From contig NC_092651.1 in the NCBI RefSeq assembly GCF_032118995.1, positions 24,288,349 through 24,352,348 on the forward strand: a stretch of DNA of 64,000 nt, given 5' to 3'. This DNA comes from Asterias amurensis. Taxonomy: Eukaryota > Echinodermata > Asteroidea > Forcipulatida > Asteriidae. How positions within the stretch are numbered: the stretch's first letter is position 1; every line of letters begins with the position of its first letter. Of this stretch, positions 10,348 to 23,100 are shown piece by piece. The notes below the pieces were generated by a model that worked only from the letters and a program-made list of their open reading frames with translations, did not search any database and was not told where the DNA came from. The position numbers and the translations under genes are program-made.

Positions 10348-13300
10348 TTACTTGTTGATTGGCACCCATAGTTCGAACTCCTCGCTCATTTTCTTTGGAG
10401 GTCCTGTACAGAAATACACAAAAAAGGAGACAATAAACTTAAGTTTGTAAACACTTTATTAATACACTCAATTTATAGTGAGTGCATGTGAGAGGTACTT
10501 TGTAGTTCTGGACTCTTCTGTTTCAAGAGGTACTTTGTCGTTTTACTAAAATGCAGGTTTGGCAACAAATGTTTTACAGTAAAGACTAGACCATGTAAAC
10601 ATTGTGCCAGAGTCATCCCTGATGCGCTCTCATCCGGGATCAGCAGAAGGCCTGGCCAAGATCACCGGTGGCTAGGCTGGTGCCGATCATGTTTACAAAA
10701 GAGCCAAAGAGCATGACTTGTTACCAGCTCAAAAGAAGAAAACATAAAATCTTACACTTTTTCTTCAAATAAACTATAATACCAATATTCTGAAACAACT
10801 ACACTGGCTCCCTATCTCTCAACGAATCATCTTCAAGCTGATGCTCATTGTCCACAAAGCTCTAAATGGCAAGGCTCCCCACTATATTTCTGAACTGCTT
10901 TAAGTTTACACTCCATCAAGGAATCTTCGATCAAGTTCCATGCTTCTCCTCATTGAACCCAAGTCTCGACACTCATGGGGTGACAGGTCTTTTTCTGTAG
11001 CCGCGCCACGCATCTGGAACTCTCTACCACTTAATCTTCGATCTTGTCTTTGTACCGCAAAATTCAAGTCTCTTCTCAAAACTTATCTTATGTCACAGGT
11101 TTTCAATGACTAATTTTGTTGTCTGTTTTTCTTTGTGTTGTGTTTTTGTTTTGTTTTGTTTTGGTTTACTGCGCCTTGAACACCCAGCAGGGTGGATATG
11201 TGCGCATTACAAGTCTTATTATTATTATTATTATTATATTGAACAGGACCCTGGAAAGAATGAATTATAGGGGACATCATGCAGTCCCTTCAACAGCCAA
11301 CCTTCACAAGTTGAAGAAGCTTACGAGGCTGGTATGCTCAACTTGGATTGATGCTACAGAGAGCGTGGTTCCCATCTAATGGTGGCTATACAAACGCTTG
11401 CCTGAACCATGTGGCATAACAATGCTGTCTTTTAGTCTTGCAGCAGTGTCTGGGGATTCCAATTTCAGTGTTCACTCGTGACTTATCAAATCACTGTACC
11501 AGTCATTATTTTAAATGTAACCTGCAAATTTATGGATATTATATAAACTGTTGGTTGTTTCACCTTTTACAAAGTCATCAGGGTTCCTCTTGATGTAATC
11601 ATCAATGTAAAAGTCACGCTTGCCGTATCTCTCCTTTTCTACAACGCCAGCGAATGTTCCAATTCCAGCTCCAACTAAGGTAAACAGGAGGTGTCTGTGT
11701 ACTCCTGCGAACAAACAAAAATTATTAATATTTTACACCTGGACACATTCAATGCAAAAACCCAGTGGGCAGGGGAACTTTTTTTAAACTTCTACTTCTA
11801 CTTTGGTACTCGGTAGAATCCATAAGTCTGTACGTAATGCCGAGGGCCTTCTTGTTTATGAGCTGTGCAGGGGTGCTATGTACAATGTGCAGGTAAAAAA
11901 AACTCTTAGCTGCTTACATACATGCGAGCAGCCACCACTCCCCTAAATGCCTCAACTGAAGGTTAGCAGTGATGTTGCTGGGGAGTGTGTTCCACCAGGA
12001 TCATCAAGATGCTAACAAAGATGCTGAATCAATTTTTTAATTTTTTTACCATATATACCTGAATGAAGTTTTCAAAATTTTGGGTCGAGGCCTATGACCT
12101 CAGAATTAACACGCTGGCGCTGTATCAACCGAGTTATTTTAAGCTACAATGTTAATTGGTGAACTCCCTACAGGTATGTCACTACTCGCTAAACTGTCAC
12201 TAATAAGATTTTAGGAAAGTAAAACCCACACAAAACTAGTAAGATTAAAACTTGAAGAGGCAAGGGGCAAGACCAATTCCTTGATGTAGTTGCCAACATA
12301 TAGACCATGTCACTTGTGACATCACACCTACAAAAGAGCAAAGAGCCTGGACTTTCTGCAGTCAGTGCAGGACAGATGTAGTGTACACAGCCCAATAGAT
12401 GGAAACATACGCCTATTAATCTTATTAATACGATGCTATACTAGGCTAGTATAGACTTTGTCAGGGGTGACTTTTGTCTTTGCTTGGGCAGGGTGCGACA
12501 TTCATTGGCAGGGGTGACATTGTTACTGATACAAGTAACAGTGTTACAAGTGTTAGGAGGCGACTTTGTAATGTCACGAGGGGGGGGGGGTCGACTTGAC
12601 TTTGCTAGGGGGCGACATTGTCAGGGGGTGACTTGCAAGGGGCGACTTTGTTGGGGAAGAGCTTGCTTTAAAGCCATTCGACACTTTCGGTAAACAGTAT
12701 TGTTCAAGGCCCACACTTCAGTAGTTGCGATAACGTAACCCTCCTGCCGCCGTTGACAGGAGGATTACGTTATCACAACCAACACTTCGTGTATCACAAC
12801 TTGTATATAAAATAACAAACCTGTGAAAATTTAGGCTCAATTGTTCATTGGAGTCGGGAGAAAATGACGGGAAAACCCACCCTTAATTCCGCACGTTTCG
12901 CCGTGTCATGACATGTGTTTAAAAATAAAATAAATCCGTAATTCTCGATATCGAGAATTGGTAATTGTATTGTTTTACTTTTAATGTTTTCTCAAGTCAA
13001 AAAGTAAAGCATTTCATGGAATAATATTTCAAGATAAGTCTTTCACCATTACCTACTGTAAACCATGTAAGTTATTGGTAAATCTGTCAACTTTTAATTT
13101 TGTTTCTGTTCCGAAAGTGTCCAATGGCTTTATAATTATCTAGGGAGATGTCCCGTGTGTCCGAAAATTGGGCAAGAGGAAACTTATAAACATTTTAAGC
13201 GATTAGAAAATCAACATCTGTCTTCTCACCAGAAAGAACCGGCCTTCTTAATAAGGCATTTTGTATGGCTGACGCAGCAAAACCGTAAAATCCAAACAGA

Positions 13301-13353
13301 TATGTGTATTTATTGAGCACAGAGGCGTCCAGTTTTCTGCCAGTTTGGGACAT
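10348..13353 (-). CDS. NDUFC2: NDUFC2, complex I accessory subunit (B14.5b), 3 exons, 106 aa
   Basis: Exons in order of transcription: 13353-13230, 11704-11564 and 10403-10348, joining in frame with GT/AG ends (124, 141 and 56 bases). The product has two hydrophobic segments (about residues 17-37 and 46-64). Between them is LLRRPVLSGVHRHLL, matching the human IRRRPIATAGLHRQLL segment; after them, RDFYIDDYIKRNPDDF matches the family's Asp-Phe motif. It ends EFELWVPINK, like human EIFEKFHPIR. Human NDUFC2 is 119 aa, so the length fits. It is a small subunit of the membrane arm of mitochondrial NADH dehydrogenase, needed for assembly and stability of the complex. Intron 1 holds a family B MITE and intron 2 a LINE 3' fragment. 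It is divergent from PRMT9, with 747 bases between the two start codons. Confidence 0.9.
10585..10710. mobile_element. Family L-related fragment
   Basis: CTAGACCATGTAAACATTGT at the left and ATGTTTACAAAAGAGCC at the right, around a hairpin with ATCCGGGATCAGC. Confidence 0.5.
10781..11236 (+). mobile_element. LINE 3' end, same family as 16166, NDUFC2 intron 2
   Basis: [20 protein letters not shown] coding DNA, the [10 protein letters not shown] region, the 3' UTR CCCAGCAGGGTGGATATGTG and a (TTA)n tail. It is very close to 18300-18755 in sequence. Confidence 0.88.
12297..12400. mobile_element. Family L-related fragment, NDUFC2 intron 1
   Basis: ATATAGACCATGTCACTTGT, then ACAAAAGAGCAAAGAGCC and CTGCAGTCAGTGCAGG. 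Confidence 0.45.
12668..13132. mobile_element. MITE family B with a nested hairpin, NDUFC2 intron 1
   Basis: Full length with core ATTCTCGATATCGAGAATT near 12945. A 62-base insertion at 12720-12781 interrupts the left arm. Confidence 0.88.
12720..12781. mobile_element. 62-base hairpin insertion in a family B MITE
   Basis: Arms of 23 bases with two mismatches (GATAACGTAACCCTCCTG against CAGGAGGATTACGTTATC) around a 10-base loop. ACACTTC stands on both sides (12713-12719 and 12782-12788) but once in other family B copies, so it looks like a 7-base target duplication. Confidence 0.6.
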
Positions 13354-14100
13354 TTTGCTAGATAAAACGGAGTAGTATGGTAACTTTAGTTTTTATTGAG
13401 ATATATATGCGTGTGCGTTAAATAATTTCGGTGTTCGCCTCGAAACCAGACTTTTGACTGGCTAAGAAATCTTGAGTGAGGGCGGTATACAAAATCTCCT
13501 AACAAATAAATAAAGGAAAGCACCGGCAGATTTGTAAGTAAAATTTTGTGTAAAAAAAATAGATTTTTTTTTTTAAACTGAGCTGAAGGAGTCACTACAC
13601 TCTACAGATCTGCTGATAGTGACTGAACTACTGAGCATGCTGGCTGTGTGCACTGTCATGACTGTGTGTGAACTGATAACATTGTAAAAAAAAAAAAGTT
13701 CATAGATTTACAAATAACTTACAGTACAGTGTTACACTGCACTCTGTTTACAGAAGGTTGGTAAAAGACTTCTCTTGAAATATTATTCCATGAAATGCTT
13801 TACTTTTTGAGAAAACATTAAATCAATTATCAATTCTCGACATCGAGAATTACGGATTATAGTAAACGCATGTCATGACGTACATGGCGAAACATGGGGA
13901 AACAAGGGTGGGTTTTCCCGTTATTTTCTCCCGACTCCGATGACCGATCGAGCCTTAATTTTCACAGGTTTGTTATTTTATATATAAGTTGCGATACACG
14001 AAGTGTGGGCCTTTGGACAATACTGTTAACGGAAAGTGTCCAATGGCTTTAACACAAAAAAACCCTTTTACCATAATAATTTCATTTTACTCCAGCCATA
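13354..14100. promoter_or_regulatory. Shared spacer between divergent NDUFC2 and PRMT9
   Basis: The start codons of NDUFC2 (minus) and PRMT9 (plus) are separated only by this spacer, so both promoters must lie in or near it unless 5' UTR introns extend further. The right half (13684-14052) is a family B MITE, leaving about 330 bases of unique DNA next to NDUFC2. A pyrimidine-rich run ending in CCAG just before the PRMT9 ATG could be an acceptor joining an upstream non-coding exon. No clear TATA box was seen. Confidence 0.4.
13684..14052. mobile_element. MITE family B, inverted, in the NDUFC2/PRMT9 spacer
   Basis: Opposite orientation to the copy at 12668. The right end is intact (AAAGTGTCCAATGGCTTTAA); the left tip is replaced by an A run. 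It ends 48 bases before the PRMT9 ATG. Confidence 0.85.
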
Positions 14101-17100
14101 ATGGATGAGATGCAGAGTGATCCCAGCGAGCCTCCCTTAGATGTTCCCACCACAGATGAAGTCCTCTCAATGATCGACGCCAGCCTAGCCACCGGTGATC
14201 TCGGCCAGGCCTTCCGAGGGTACCTCTTCCTCCTCCAAGCTGATCCCGGATGCAAGGATCGCATCAGGGATGACTTCGGCACCGTTCTCCATCAGTGGGC
14301 GGATTGTCTGGAGGCGGGAGGGGGGAGCAGAGAGGATGCCCTGTGGTGCTTTGAGATGTCTCTGAGACTGTGGCCCGATAATGCGGAGATACACAACAAC
14401 ATGGGAGCGTTTTATTTCAGGTGAGGGAGAGGTGAGATGATTGTCGCTTGCTTCTTCTTCTTCTGGCTTGAGGCATGAATGCATCACAGCGTATGAAGAT
14501 AATTCATGATGGTTGTGATGCAAGTGTGGATGTGCAGAGCCTTTGGTCTTACTGCAGTCATTCCGGAAACACTCATTTGGTTTTTTTCTTCCTCTGAGCG
14601 CTTAGAGACTTTCTTTTGGAGGTGTTAGGCGCTATAGAAATGCGGTTGTTATTATTATTATTATTATGCCTTTGTTCTGGGGTCTCACACCATTCCCCAC
14701 CCTCACGCCCACCCACTACCCCAGTGGCATAACCAGAGGGGGGATACCCTTCCCCACTCAGAACCCCTGCCTCCGCCCCATTTAAGATTAAACATCTATG
14801 CACAAATCAATGATTTGAAACAGCACCCCTCAAAAATTATGTCTTGCCACGCCCCCCCCTCCACCAAATGAAAATGTCTGGTTACAATGTACACCACTGC
14901 CCCACCCTCAAACTTCCCTTGCAACCAACCCTAACGTCAATCAAATCCCAACCCTCACATTCGTCCACCACCTCACATACTGAATCCACCCTTAATTCCA
15001 CCCGGATACCCAAAAAAGTACCCAAAACCCTCCCTTAAAATTATGTTTTTATTTGCTTGAACAAAACAGACTCGGTCATCACGAAGAAGCGGCAACCTGC
15101 TTTCGTCTCGCTCTGGAAATCGACCCGAGCTACACCAACGCTCAGAAAAACCTCTCTAACGTAGTCTGTTCACCTGTCAAAGGATGGCACTTTCCGATGC
15201 TGAATGATAAGAAGAGGAATGCTTGTTACCAGACTGCTATCACTAAGGCCATCACGCAAGGACACGATACTGTCTTAGATATTGGGTCTGGGACCGGAAT
15301 TCTTAGGTAAAACAGAAGTTGAATTTGTGCTTGAAAGGGAAGGTACACATTTGGTAATTGTCAAAGACCAGTGCCTCACTTGGTGTATCCCATCATAAGC
15401 ATAAAATAACAAGCCTGTGAAAATTTGGGCTCAATTGGTCATCAGAGTTGCGAGTAAATGATGAGAGAAAAAACACCCTTGTTGGACGAATTTGTGTGCT
15501 TTCAGGAAGTGAAAAATTACCTCTTTCTCAAAAACTATGTTACTTCAGAGGGAGTCGTTTCTCACAATGTTTTATACCATCAACAGCTCTTCAATGCTTG
15601 TAACCAAGTCAGTTTTTAAGTTAATATTTGTTTTGAGTAATTACCAAACGTGTACCTTCCCTTTAAGTTTACTATTTTTTTATAGTAATTCCTTGTAATA
15701 CTCCTGCAGAAGATTGGTTCAGAATGTGTCACATGATGTTCTTATGTGTCTTTTGTTCTGTCTTATCTCTGTTTTAAATCACTGAAATAGTTTGAAACTT
15801 AAAAAATCTGTTTGGATTTTCTGTTCAATGTATTAACATTCCTTCAGCTCTAACTTTTATGAAAAAGATATCGAATTTTGTTGACAATACTCTTGTTTCT
15901 TCTCAAAGTATGTTTGCAGTGCAGTCGGGGGCTAAGTCGGTCGTTGCATGTGAGGGATCCAAAGAAATGGTGAAGCTGTCACATGATGTCTTAGCAGCCA
16001 ATCAGATGCAAGATAAGATCCACCTTCTGAATAAATTATCAACAGACATGTCAGTTCCAGAGGACATCCCGAAAAGGTATGAATGAGATTGAAAAGGGGA
16101 ATTATACCATCGTTTTGTTGGAAGAGTAAAATAAATTTTAAATCCGGGTTCATGCTTCCTTCGAATGCTTCATATCTGCTTCATCCATCGGAAATAATCA
16201 TCACCACCGGCGACTTTAACATTCATGTTGATGACGTCCACAACACCAATGCAAACCAGTTTAAGCATCTACTTCAAGCTTTTGGTCTTACCCAGCATAT
16301 CAAGGAGCCGACTCATCGTCTCGGTCATTGCCTGGACCTTGTCATAGCTCGAGAAATCTCCCCACCAATTGTCTCAAACTTTGTTATTCTACCTGGATTG
16401 TCTGACCATTATGCAGTCATGTGTAACTTGAGTCTGTGCAAGCCCAAAGTCCCAACCGTCACTATAAAGAGCCGACAATGGAAACATGTGAATTCTCCCG
16501 AAGTGTTCCACGACATAGGCACTCATTTAGCAAATCTAGAAGTTGATCATGACTGCTTGGATTCCTATGTCAGCCAATATGAGAGTATAGTCAGTGACAT
16601 CTTGGATAAATACGCACCTTGGAAAACAAGATCAGTCAAGGTCCGAACTGAAGTCTCCTGGTTCAATGATGATATTCGTACAGCGAGAAAGATCTGTCGT
16701 CAACTGGAGCGGAAGTGGCGGAAAAATGGCAAATTGGCAATACAACGACAAGAATATCGCAACCAATGTAAAGTAGTTAGGAATTTGATCAACCAGGCAA
16801 AGATCATCCATTATTCATCTCAAGTACAAGAATCCTGAGGAGATCAAAAGAAGCTCTTCAAGATAATTGGTAAGTTGTTGCTCAAACCCAAAACCCCTGT
16901 CCTTCCATCCACCTACAATAACCAGGACTTAGCAAATGAGTTCCAGAAATTCTTTGTCACCAAGATTTCAGACGTCCGCTCATCATTTTCATCAGTCCCT
17001 TACAATGTGCCGCAGACATTGCCACATCTTCAACAATAGTGTAGACTATCTGTGTTTGAGCCTGCCACTGTTGCTGAGATTCAAAGGGTTATTATGAAAT

Positions 17101-20100
17101 CTCCTTCAAAATCCTGTGAGCTGGATCCAGTATCAACATCCATGATAAAGCAAAACATTGATATATTTGTACCCTACATCACTAAGCTTGTAAACGAATC
17201 CCTCAGTTCCGGTTGTTTCCCCGATAGTCTCAAAGTTTCCTACATCAGGCCACTCATCAAGAAACCAAACCTGGACAAGGAGATATTCAAAAACTACAGA
17301 CCGGTTGCAAACTTAAAATATCTTGGAAAAGTCATCGAACGAGTAGTGTCATCACGTATTTCTGATCACATTCATACTTTCAACCTGTCCGACGTGTTCC
17401 AGTCAGCATACAAGCCTTTCCATGGGACCGAGGCTGCACTAGTCCGTGTGAGCAACGATATTCTCTCTTCTATGGACAATGGTAACCTGACAGCACTAGT
17501 CCTGCTAGACTTGAGTGCTGCTTTTGACACTGTTGATCATAACATCCTTCTCTCTCGGCTCCAGAATCACCTTGGCATAGAGGACACAGCCCTAGCATGG
17601 TGCAAATCGTATCTCCACAATAGAACTCAGCATGTATGTATTGGCACTGCGATATCCGACCCTGTTGTTTTGAACTACTCTGTGCCACAGGGGTCGGTAC
17701 TCGGCCCGCAGTGGTTTACGCTGTACACTTTACCGATTCGTGACATCATCCTCAAATTTAATCTGAATTACCATGTGTACGCAGACGACACTCAGCTATA
17801 CATCACGTTTAAATCTTCTCAAGAAAACGCCTATGCATCTATTGCAAGACTTGAGAAATGCATCCAAGAGATTCGACGTTGGACACAACAAAACTTCCTG
17901 AAGTTAAAGATGATAAGACAGAGTTCCTTTTATTTGGGTCACGTCAACAGTTAACTAAGGTTTCAGTGCCATACATCTCCATCGGTGATGCTCGGATAGC
18001 TCCCTCGCTGAAAGCTCGGAACTTGGGGGTTATTTTTGATTCATCGATGACACTTCAGCCACACATCAACAATATTGTTCGTTTATCATCATATCACATC
18101 AGGAATATAGGTAAGATTCGCAAGTACTTGGACAAAAGTGCCACTGAAAAGGTCATTCACGCATTTGTTACTTCTCGTCTTGACAACGGCAATGCTCTTC
18201 TCTACAGTCTTTCTAACAACCAGATTTCCCGACTTCAACGGCTCCAAAATACTGCTGCCCGCATTGTGACACTGTCTAGAAAATCCTGTTCTATCACCCC
18301 CATTCTGAAACAACTACACTGGCTCCCTATCTCTCAACGAATCATCTTCAAGCTGATGCTCATTGTCCACAAAGCTCTAAATGGCAAGGCTCCCCACTAT
18401 ATTTCTGAACTGCTTCAAGTTTACACTCCATCAAGGAACCTTCGATCAAGTTCCATGCTTCTCTTCATTGAACCCAAGTCTCGACACTCATGGGGTGACA
18501 GGTCTTTTTCTTCAGCCGCGCCACGCATCTGGAACTCTCTACCACTTAATCTTCGATCTTGTGTTTGTACCGCAAAATTCAAGTCTCTTCTCAAAACTTA
18601 TCTTATGTCACAGGTTTTCAATGACTAATTTTGTTGTGTCTGTTTTTCTTTGTGTTGTGTTTTGTTTTTGTTTTGTTTTTGGTTTTACTGCGCCTTGAAC
18701 ACCCAGCAGGGTGGATATGTGCGCATTACAAGTCTTATTATTATTATTATTATTAAAGCGAATTTGATGTCACAGTTCGGTTTTTGCAGGTATCGCAGTG
18801 AGTAGAACACAGCTCAACTCTTACCAAATTCTCTTTGCGCATTCCCAGGAAGTATGAACATTAGGTTTCATTAAACTATTTCTGTGATGACACTCATCAA
18901 ATGTTACGGAAAACAGTACATCAATCTTTTTTAGCATAGCTACAGAAACTAAGTCCTTGAGTGTGGTTTTTAAAAGAAATTCTCTTAAATCCAGTTATAA
19001 ATACAAGATTACATTCAGTATTCAAGGAGATTTCTTCCCTGTGAGTTATAGAATATTTGTAGTCTCAACTGAATTTAAAATACTTACGTCTTTTGTTTTT
19101 TTCCTTCTTCTTTTTCTTAAATCAGAGTGTCTCTTGTGGTTACAGAAATCTTTGACGCTGGTCTGTTCGGAGAAGGCGTTATTTCTACCCTCCAGCACGC
19201 CTGGCAACATTTATTGCTGCCCCCAGAGACCTCAGAAACTCAGGTACACAAAATTCATAAAATATAAATATTTTATTCTTGTCTGACAACTTCCTAGATG
19301 TTTTGGCCAGAAGCTATTCCAAATCCATCAATATTAACCATCATTGGCAAAATGAATTTTGCTACATATAAATTGGTATTTGAGCGTGCAACCTTTTTCT
19401 GGTAAGCATAATTTTGTTGTGCTTAAAGGATTTGGGTACTTTGTGTAACACAAAACACAATGTCCACAGATTTACATTAAACTTACACCGTTTAAAGATA
19501 ATGATAGTTGAAAGCGTATCTTAAAATACTAGTTGCCGAGGTGCTGTAGTCTTTTGTTTCAATAAATTACATGTCTTCTGACTTTTTCAAAGGACCAAAT
19601 ATAATGCCTTAAATTTGCAGCATACGAAATTGTCACAAATTATAATTGTTTTTATATATGCTATATGAATATTTCTAATTGTTTTTTATCCTTTCCTGTA
19701 ATTGGCGGCTCGTCCGCTGTTGGTTTGGTCAATAAATATAATATAATATTAAGCACAAGACTAATCGTTTTCAACATAGTCCTGTTACTTAATTTGTCAA
19801 CTTGCTTTTTGCTGTGTGCTTTCTGCCTCTCTCTGTCTTTCTCTCTTCATTTCTTTCCAATTGATTGCTTCTGTCACTCTGGTATACCTGTTTATGTTAG
19901 TTGTGTTGTAATTAAGCCCTCAGGAAGACCTCTGCTAGGGGGTTGAAATGTTAAGCCATTGACTATTTTGTTGCATTTTAAATGTTAACGTAAGTTCTAA
20001 GTAGGCCTAGTTTTAATTTGTTTCACTTTTTAAAAGAGTATTTGTCTGTAACTTATTTTGTTATATAACTATATAGTCGGTATTTTGAATTTTTCTATTT

Positions 20101-23100
20101 TGCATTTAAAAATGTCAACAGTTTTGTGTGTTATCTTATTTTTAATGAATTTTATTGTGGTATTTTGTTTGTTGTAAGTAGGCCTAGTTTTAACTTGTTT
20201 CACTTTATAGAGTATTTGTCTGTAGTTAATTTTGTTATGACTCTGTAGTAGGATTTTGTAATTTTTCTGCTGTTATTTGTGAGTCTACATTGTCTAAGTT
20301 TAGTTTTTTGCAACAAGTGCGATGTTTTTATTTAATCATTAGGCCTATAATAACAACAATGATAAATATAGTGGATACAATTTTACTGTAATTGACATGT
20401 TAAGGTTACATTTCCTACAGGATGTTGGTAGTTACGGCAAAGTGATTCCATCAAGAGCAGTCGTCTATGCTCAAGTTATCCAGTGTGAATACATCAGAAA
20501 ACAAAACAGGTGAGAAAGAAAAATTAAGATTTTCTTTTCCTTTTTTTGCTTTTTGATTGAGTTTTGTTTGGTTACTTTAATGTATTTCTGTGAAGTGCAA
20601 TTTTATTTATTGTTCATGCATAATTGTCTTGTCTTTTGTCTACCAAAACAGAGTTTTGTCTGGTTTTTGTTTTCTCTTATATTTGACTGAACTTTATTTT
20701 TTGTATCCCTTATTTGCCTTTCTGTACATTCTGTAATGTGTTTACCTGTATGAAATAAAAAAAATAACAATAACAATAATTAAATTTCTTCTGCACATTT
20801 TTGAGCTTCTGTTAAATGGATGTTTAAGATCTCACATTCACACATATATCATGGCTATTGTTTTGTATGTCCTCACTTTTAATGCCAAGAAGTGCCTGAA
20901 GTACCTCACTCTCGTACATTTTCTTTTGTAACTCCAGATTCTTACAAGATAAGATATGCAACCTGGACGTATCCAACCTTGGTGATATTCAAGAAAAGTC
21001 AGCGGAGTACCAGCCAAGTGACGAGAAGGAACCTTACACATCAGAGAGACTTCAGAACCTTCCTCTGGGTTACCAGGCGCTGACACCAGCAATCAGAGTG
21101 TTAGAGGTAGACTTCAATAATCCACAGGTAATTATCTATCAATTGCAACGACTAGGTTTGACGTTTTTTTATACAAAATTTTGTTATTGATTTATCAAAA
21201 AAACACAAGGGAAACTGGACGGGTAAACTTTGAAATGATTTTTAAGGTCGAACAAAGGAAAAATTGACTAAAATGGGACCCGAATTAACAAACTCTGGAT
21301 TATCGTGTCGGCGTTCTACCAATTGAGCTATCTAGCCCAGCTATCTAGCCCTTTGTTGGCAGTCTTCCTATTTTGTCAATATCTTTGTTCGGGGGTGCCA
21401 GTCAGAAGCCATACAACCGTTAACTTGTAGCCAGGGATCACACCCGAGTTTACGATACAATCTGGGAAGCTGCAGCCAGGGGATCATCTTAAGGGGATGC
21501 AACTTTTTGTTTCAGATATCAATACAAAACAACAAGGGAAACTGACTGGTAAAATTTTGGGGTTGCCTTACAGATACCAATTTACCTGTGATTGTAGTTT
21601 TTGAGAAATGAGTAAAGCAACCCCCAAACCCTGAATGTTAGTGCACTTTTATTTAGTGTTTCGATGTGTTTCTTCTCAGCTTATCAAATGAATTTTCTGC
21701 AATACTCACGTAAATTTTGTTTACTTACCACTAGTATCACTAGTCATCCTCAGAACGAGGCACCACCAGTCGGTTGGTGGCGCTGTTTCCTGCTACGGCC
21801 ACTGGATGGTGGTTTGGCCGATTTTGTCCTCCCCGGGATGAAACTTGGGGTTTGAGGAGTATTGGCTGTGTTTTGTAGAAAATTCATTTGATTAGTTTAT
21901 ATTTTACCAGCTTGATGAACTTCTTTTATGAATCTTCTCAGATAATTACATCAGAACATCCAAGTACAACCTGGAGACACGTTGACTTCCCAGTCATCGC
22001 TAGTGGCAAGGTGGATGCGGTCATATCATGGTTCGATCTTGTCCTAGACGACATGGAAGTATTGAGTACCTCACCACATGATAGCTCCTGCTGGGAGCAG
22101 GCAGTGTTTCCTGTGAATTCCTTTATAAAATCCAATGGTAAGGAATCTTTAGAACGAGTTTAGAATATTTTCCTTTAACTATAGACGATGTGACCTATGT
22201 TTACATTCAAACAGCCCTCTGTTGAAAGAACACTGTATACATCATGTTTCGCCGGGCAAAAAGACGCGTAGTCGTGGTAAGATTGCGTACACTTTCTAGC
22301 TGGCTGCCAAAACACAAAGGTTTTGCCCGGCGGTATGCGCGCGAATCTTGTTATGGTTTTCGTGTGACTTAAGAGGTCACATTGTCTATAAGGCAAATAT
22401 TATATAAGTCAAACCCTTTTGAGATTTTTGAAAACACTTTTGTTCTCCTTTTTCACCCTCAAGGAAGCTGCAAAGAATCTTTGCATGTCAGCGAACAGGA
22501 CACCATCATTGTGGCTGTATCATGCAGTGACGACTGCCTCCATCTCAAATGTGCGGACATTACCCATCATGCATCATCCAAAATGAAGTCCACACCTGCG
22601 TCGACGCCCACCTTAACACAGGAGGAAGTAATGGAGAAAATGGTTACCAGCTTCAGAGAAAATGTGAGCACCCAGTGTCAAAGGTCATGTGACTTGGTTG
22701 AGGGTGTGCAACTTGAAAGAGCGAGTGAGAATGTGGGCGGGGCAGATTTTTCGAAGGGCGGGGCAATTGCCACCTCGAACTCATGCCCTTCATGTGATGA
22801 TTTAACTCCAGATACTATAGCAATTCTCAACGATAACAAACTTCAGAATTGCTTTTATAAGGCCATCACTAGCTTGATGGATGCTTCACAAGAATCGGAA
22901 GATTCAAGATCATGCAGTCCTTCGAAAAGCCACGACGAGTCGGCGACATCACAGTTTGCCGTGCTGGATATATCAAGCTGTGTGTCTATGACCGGACTTT
23001 TTGCAGCCAAACACCATCCCACCACCAGAGTCTGCATCCCATCTAGCACACCTACAAACAGAAATGTTATAGAGACGATTGCCAGAACCAATATGTTAGA

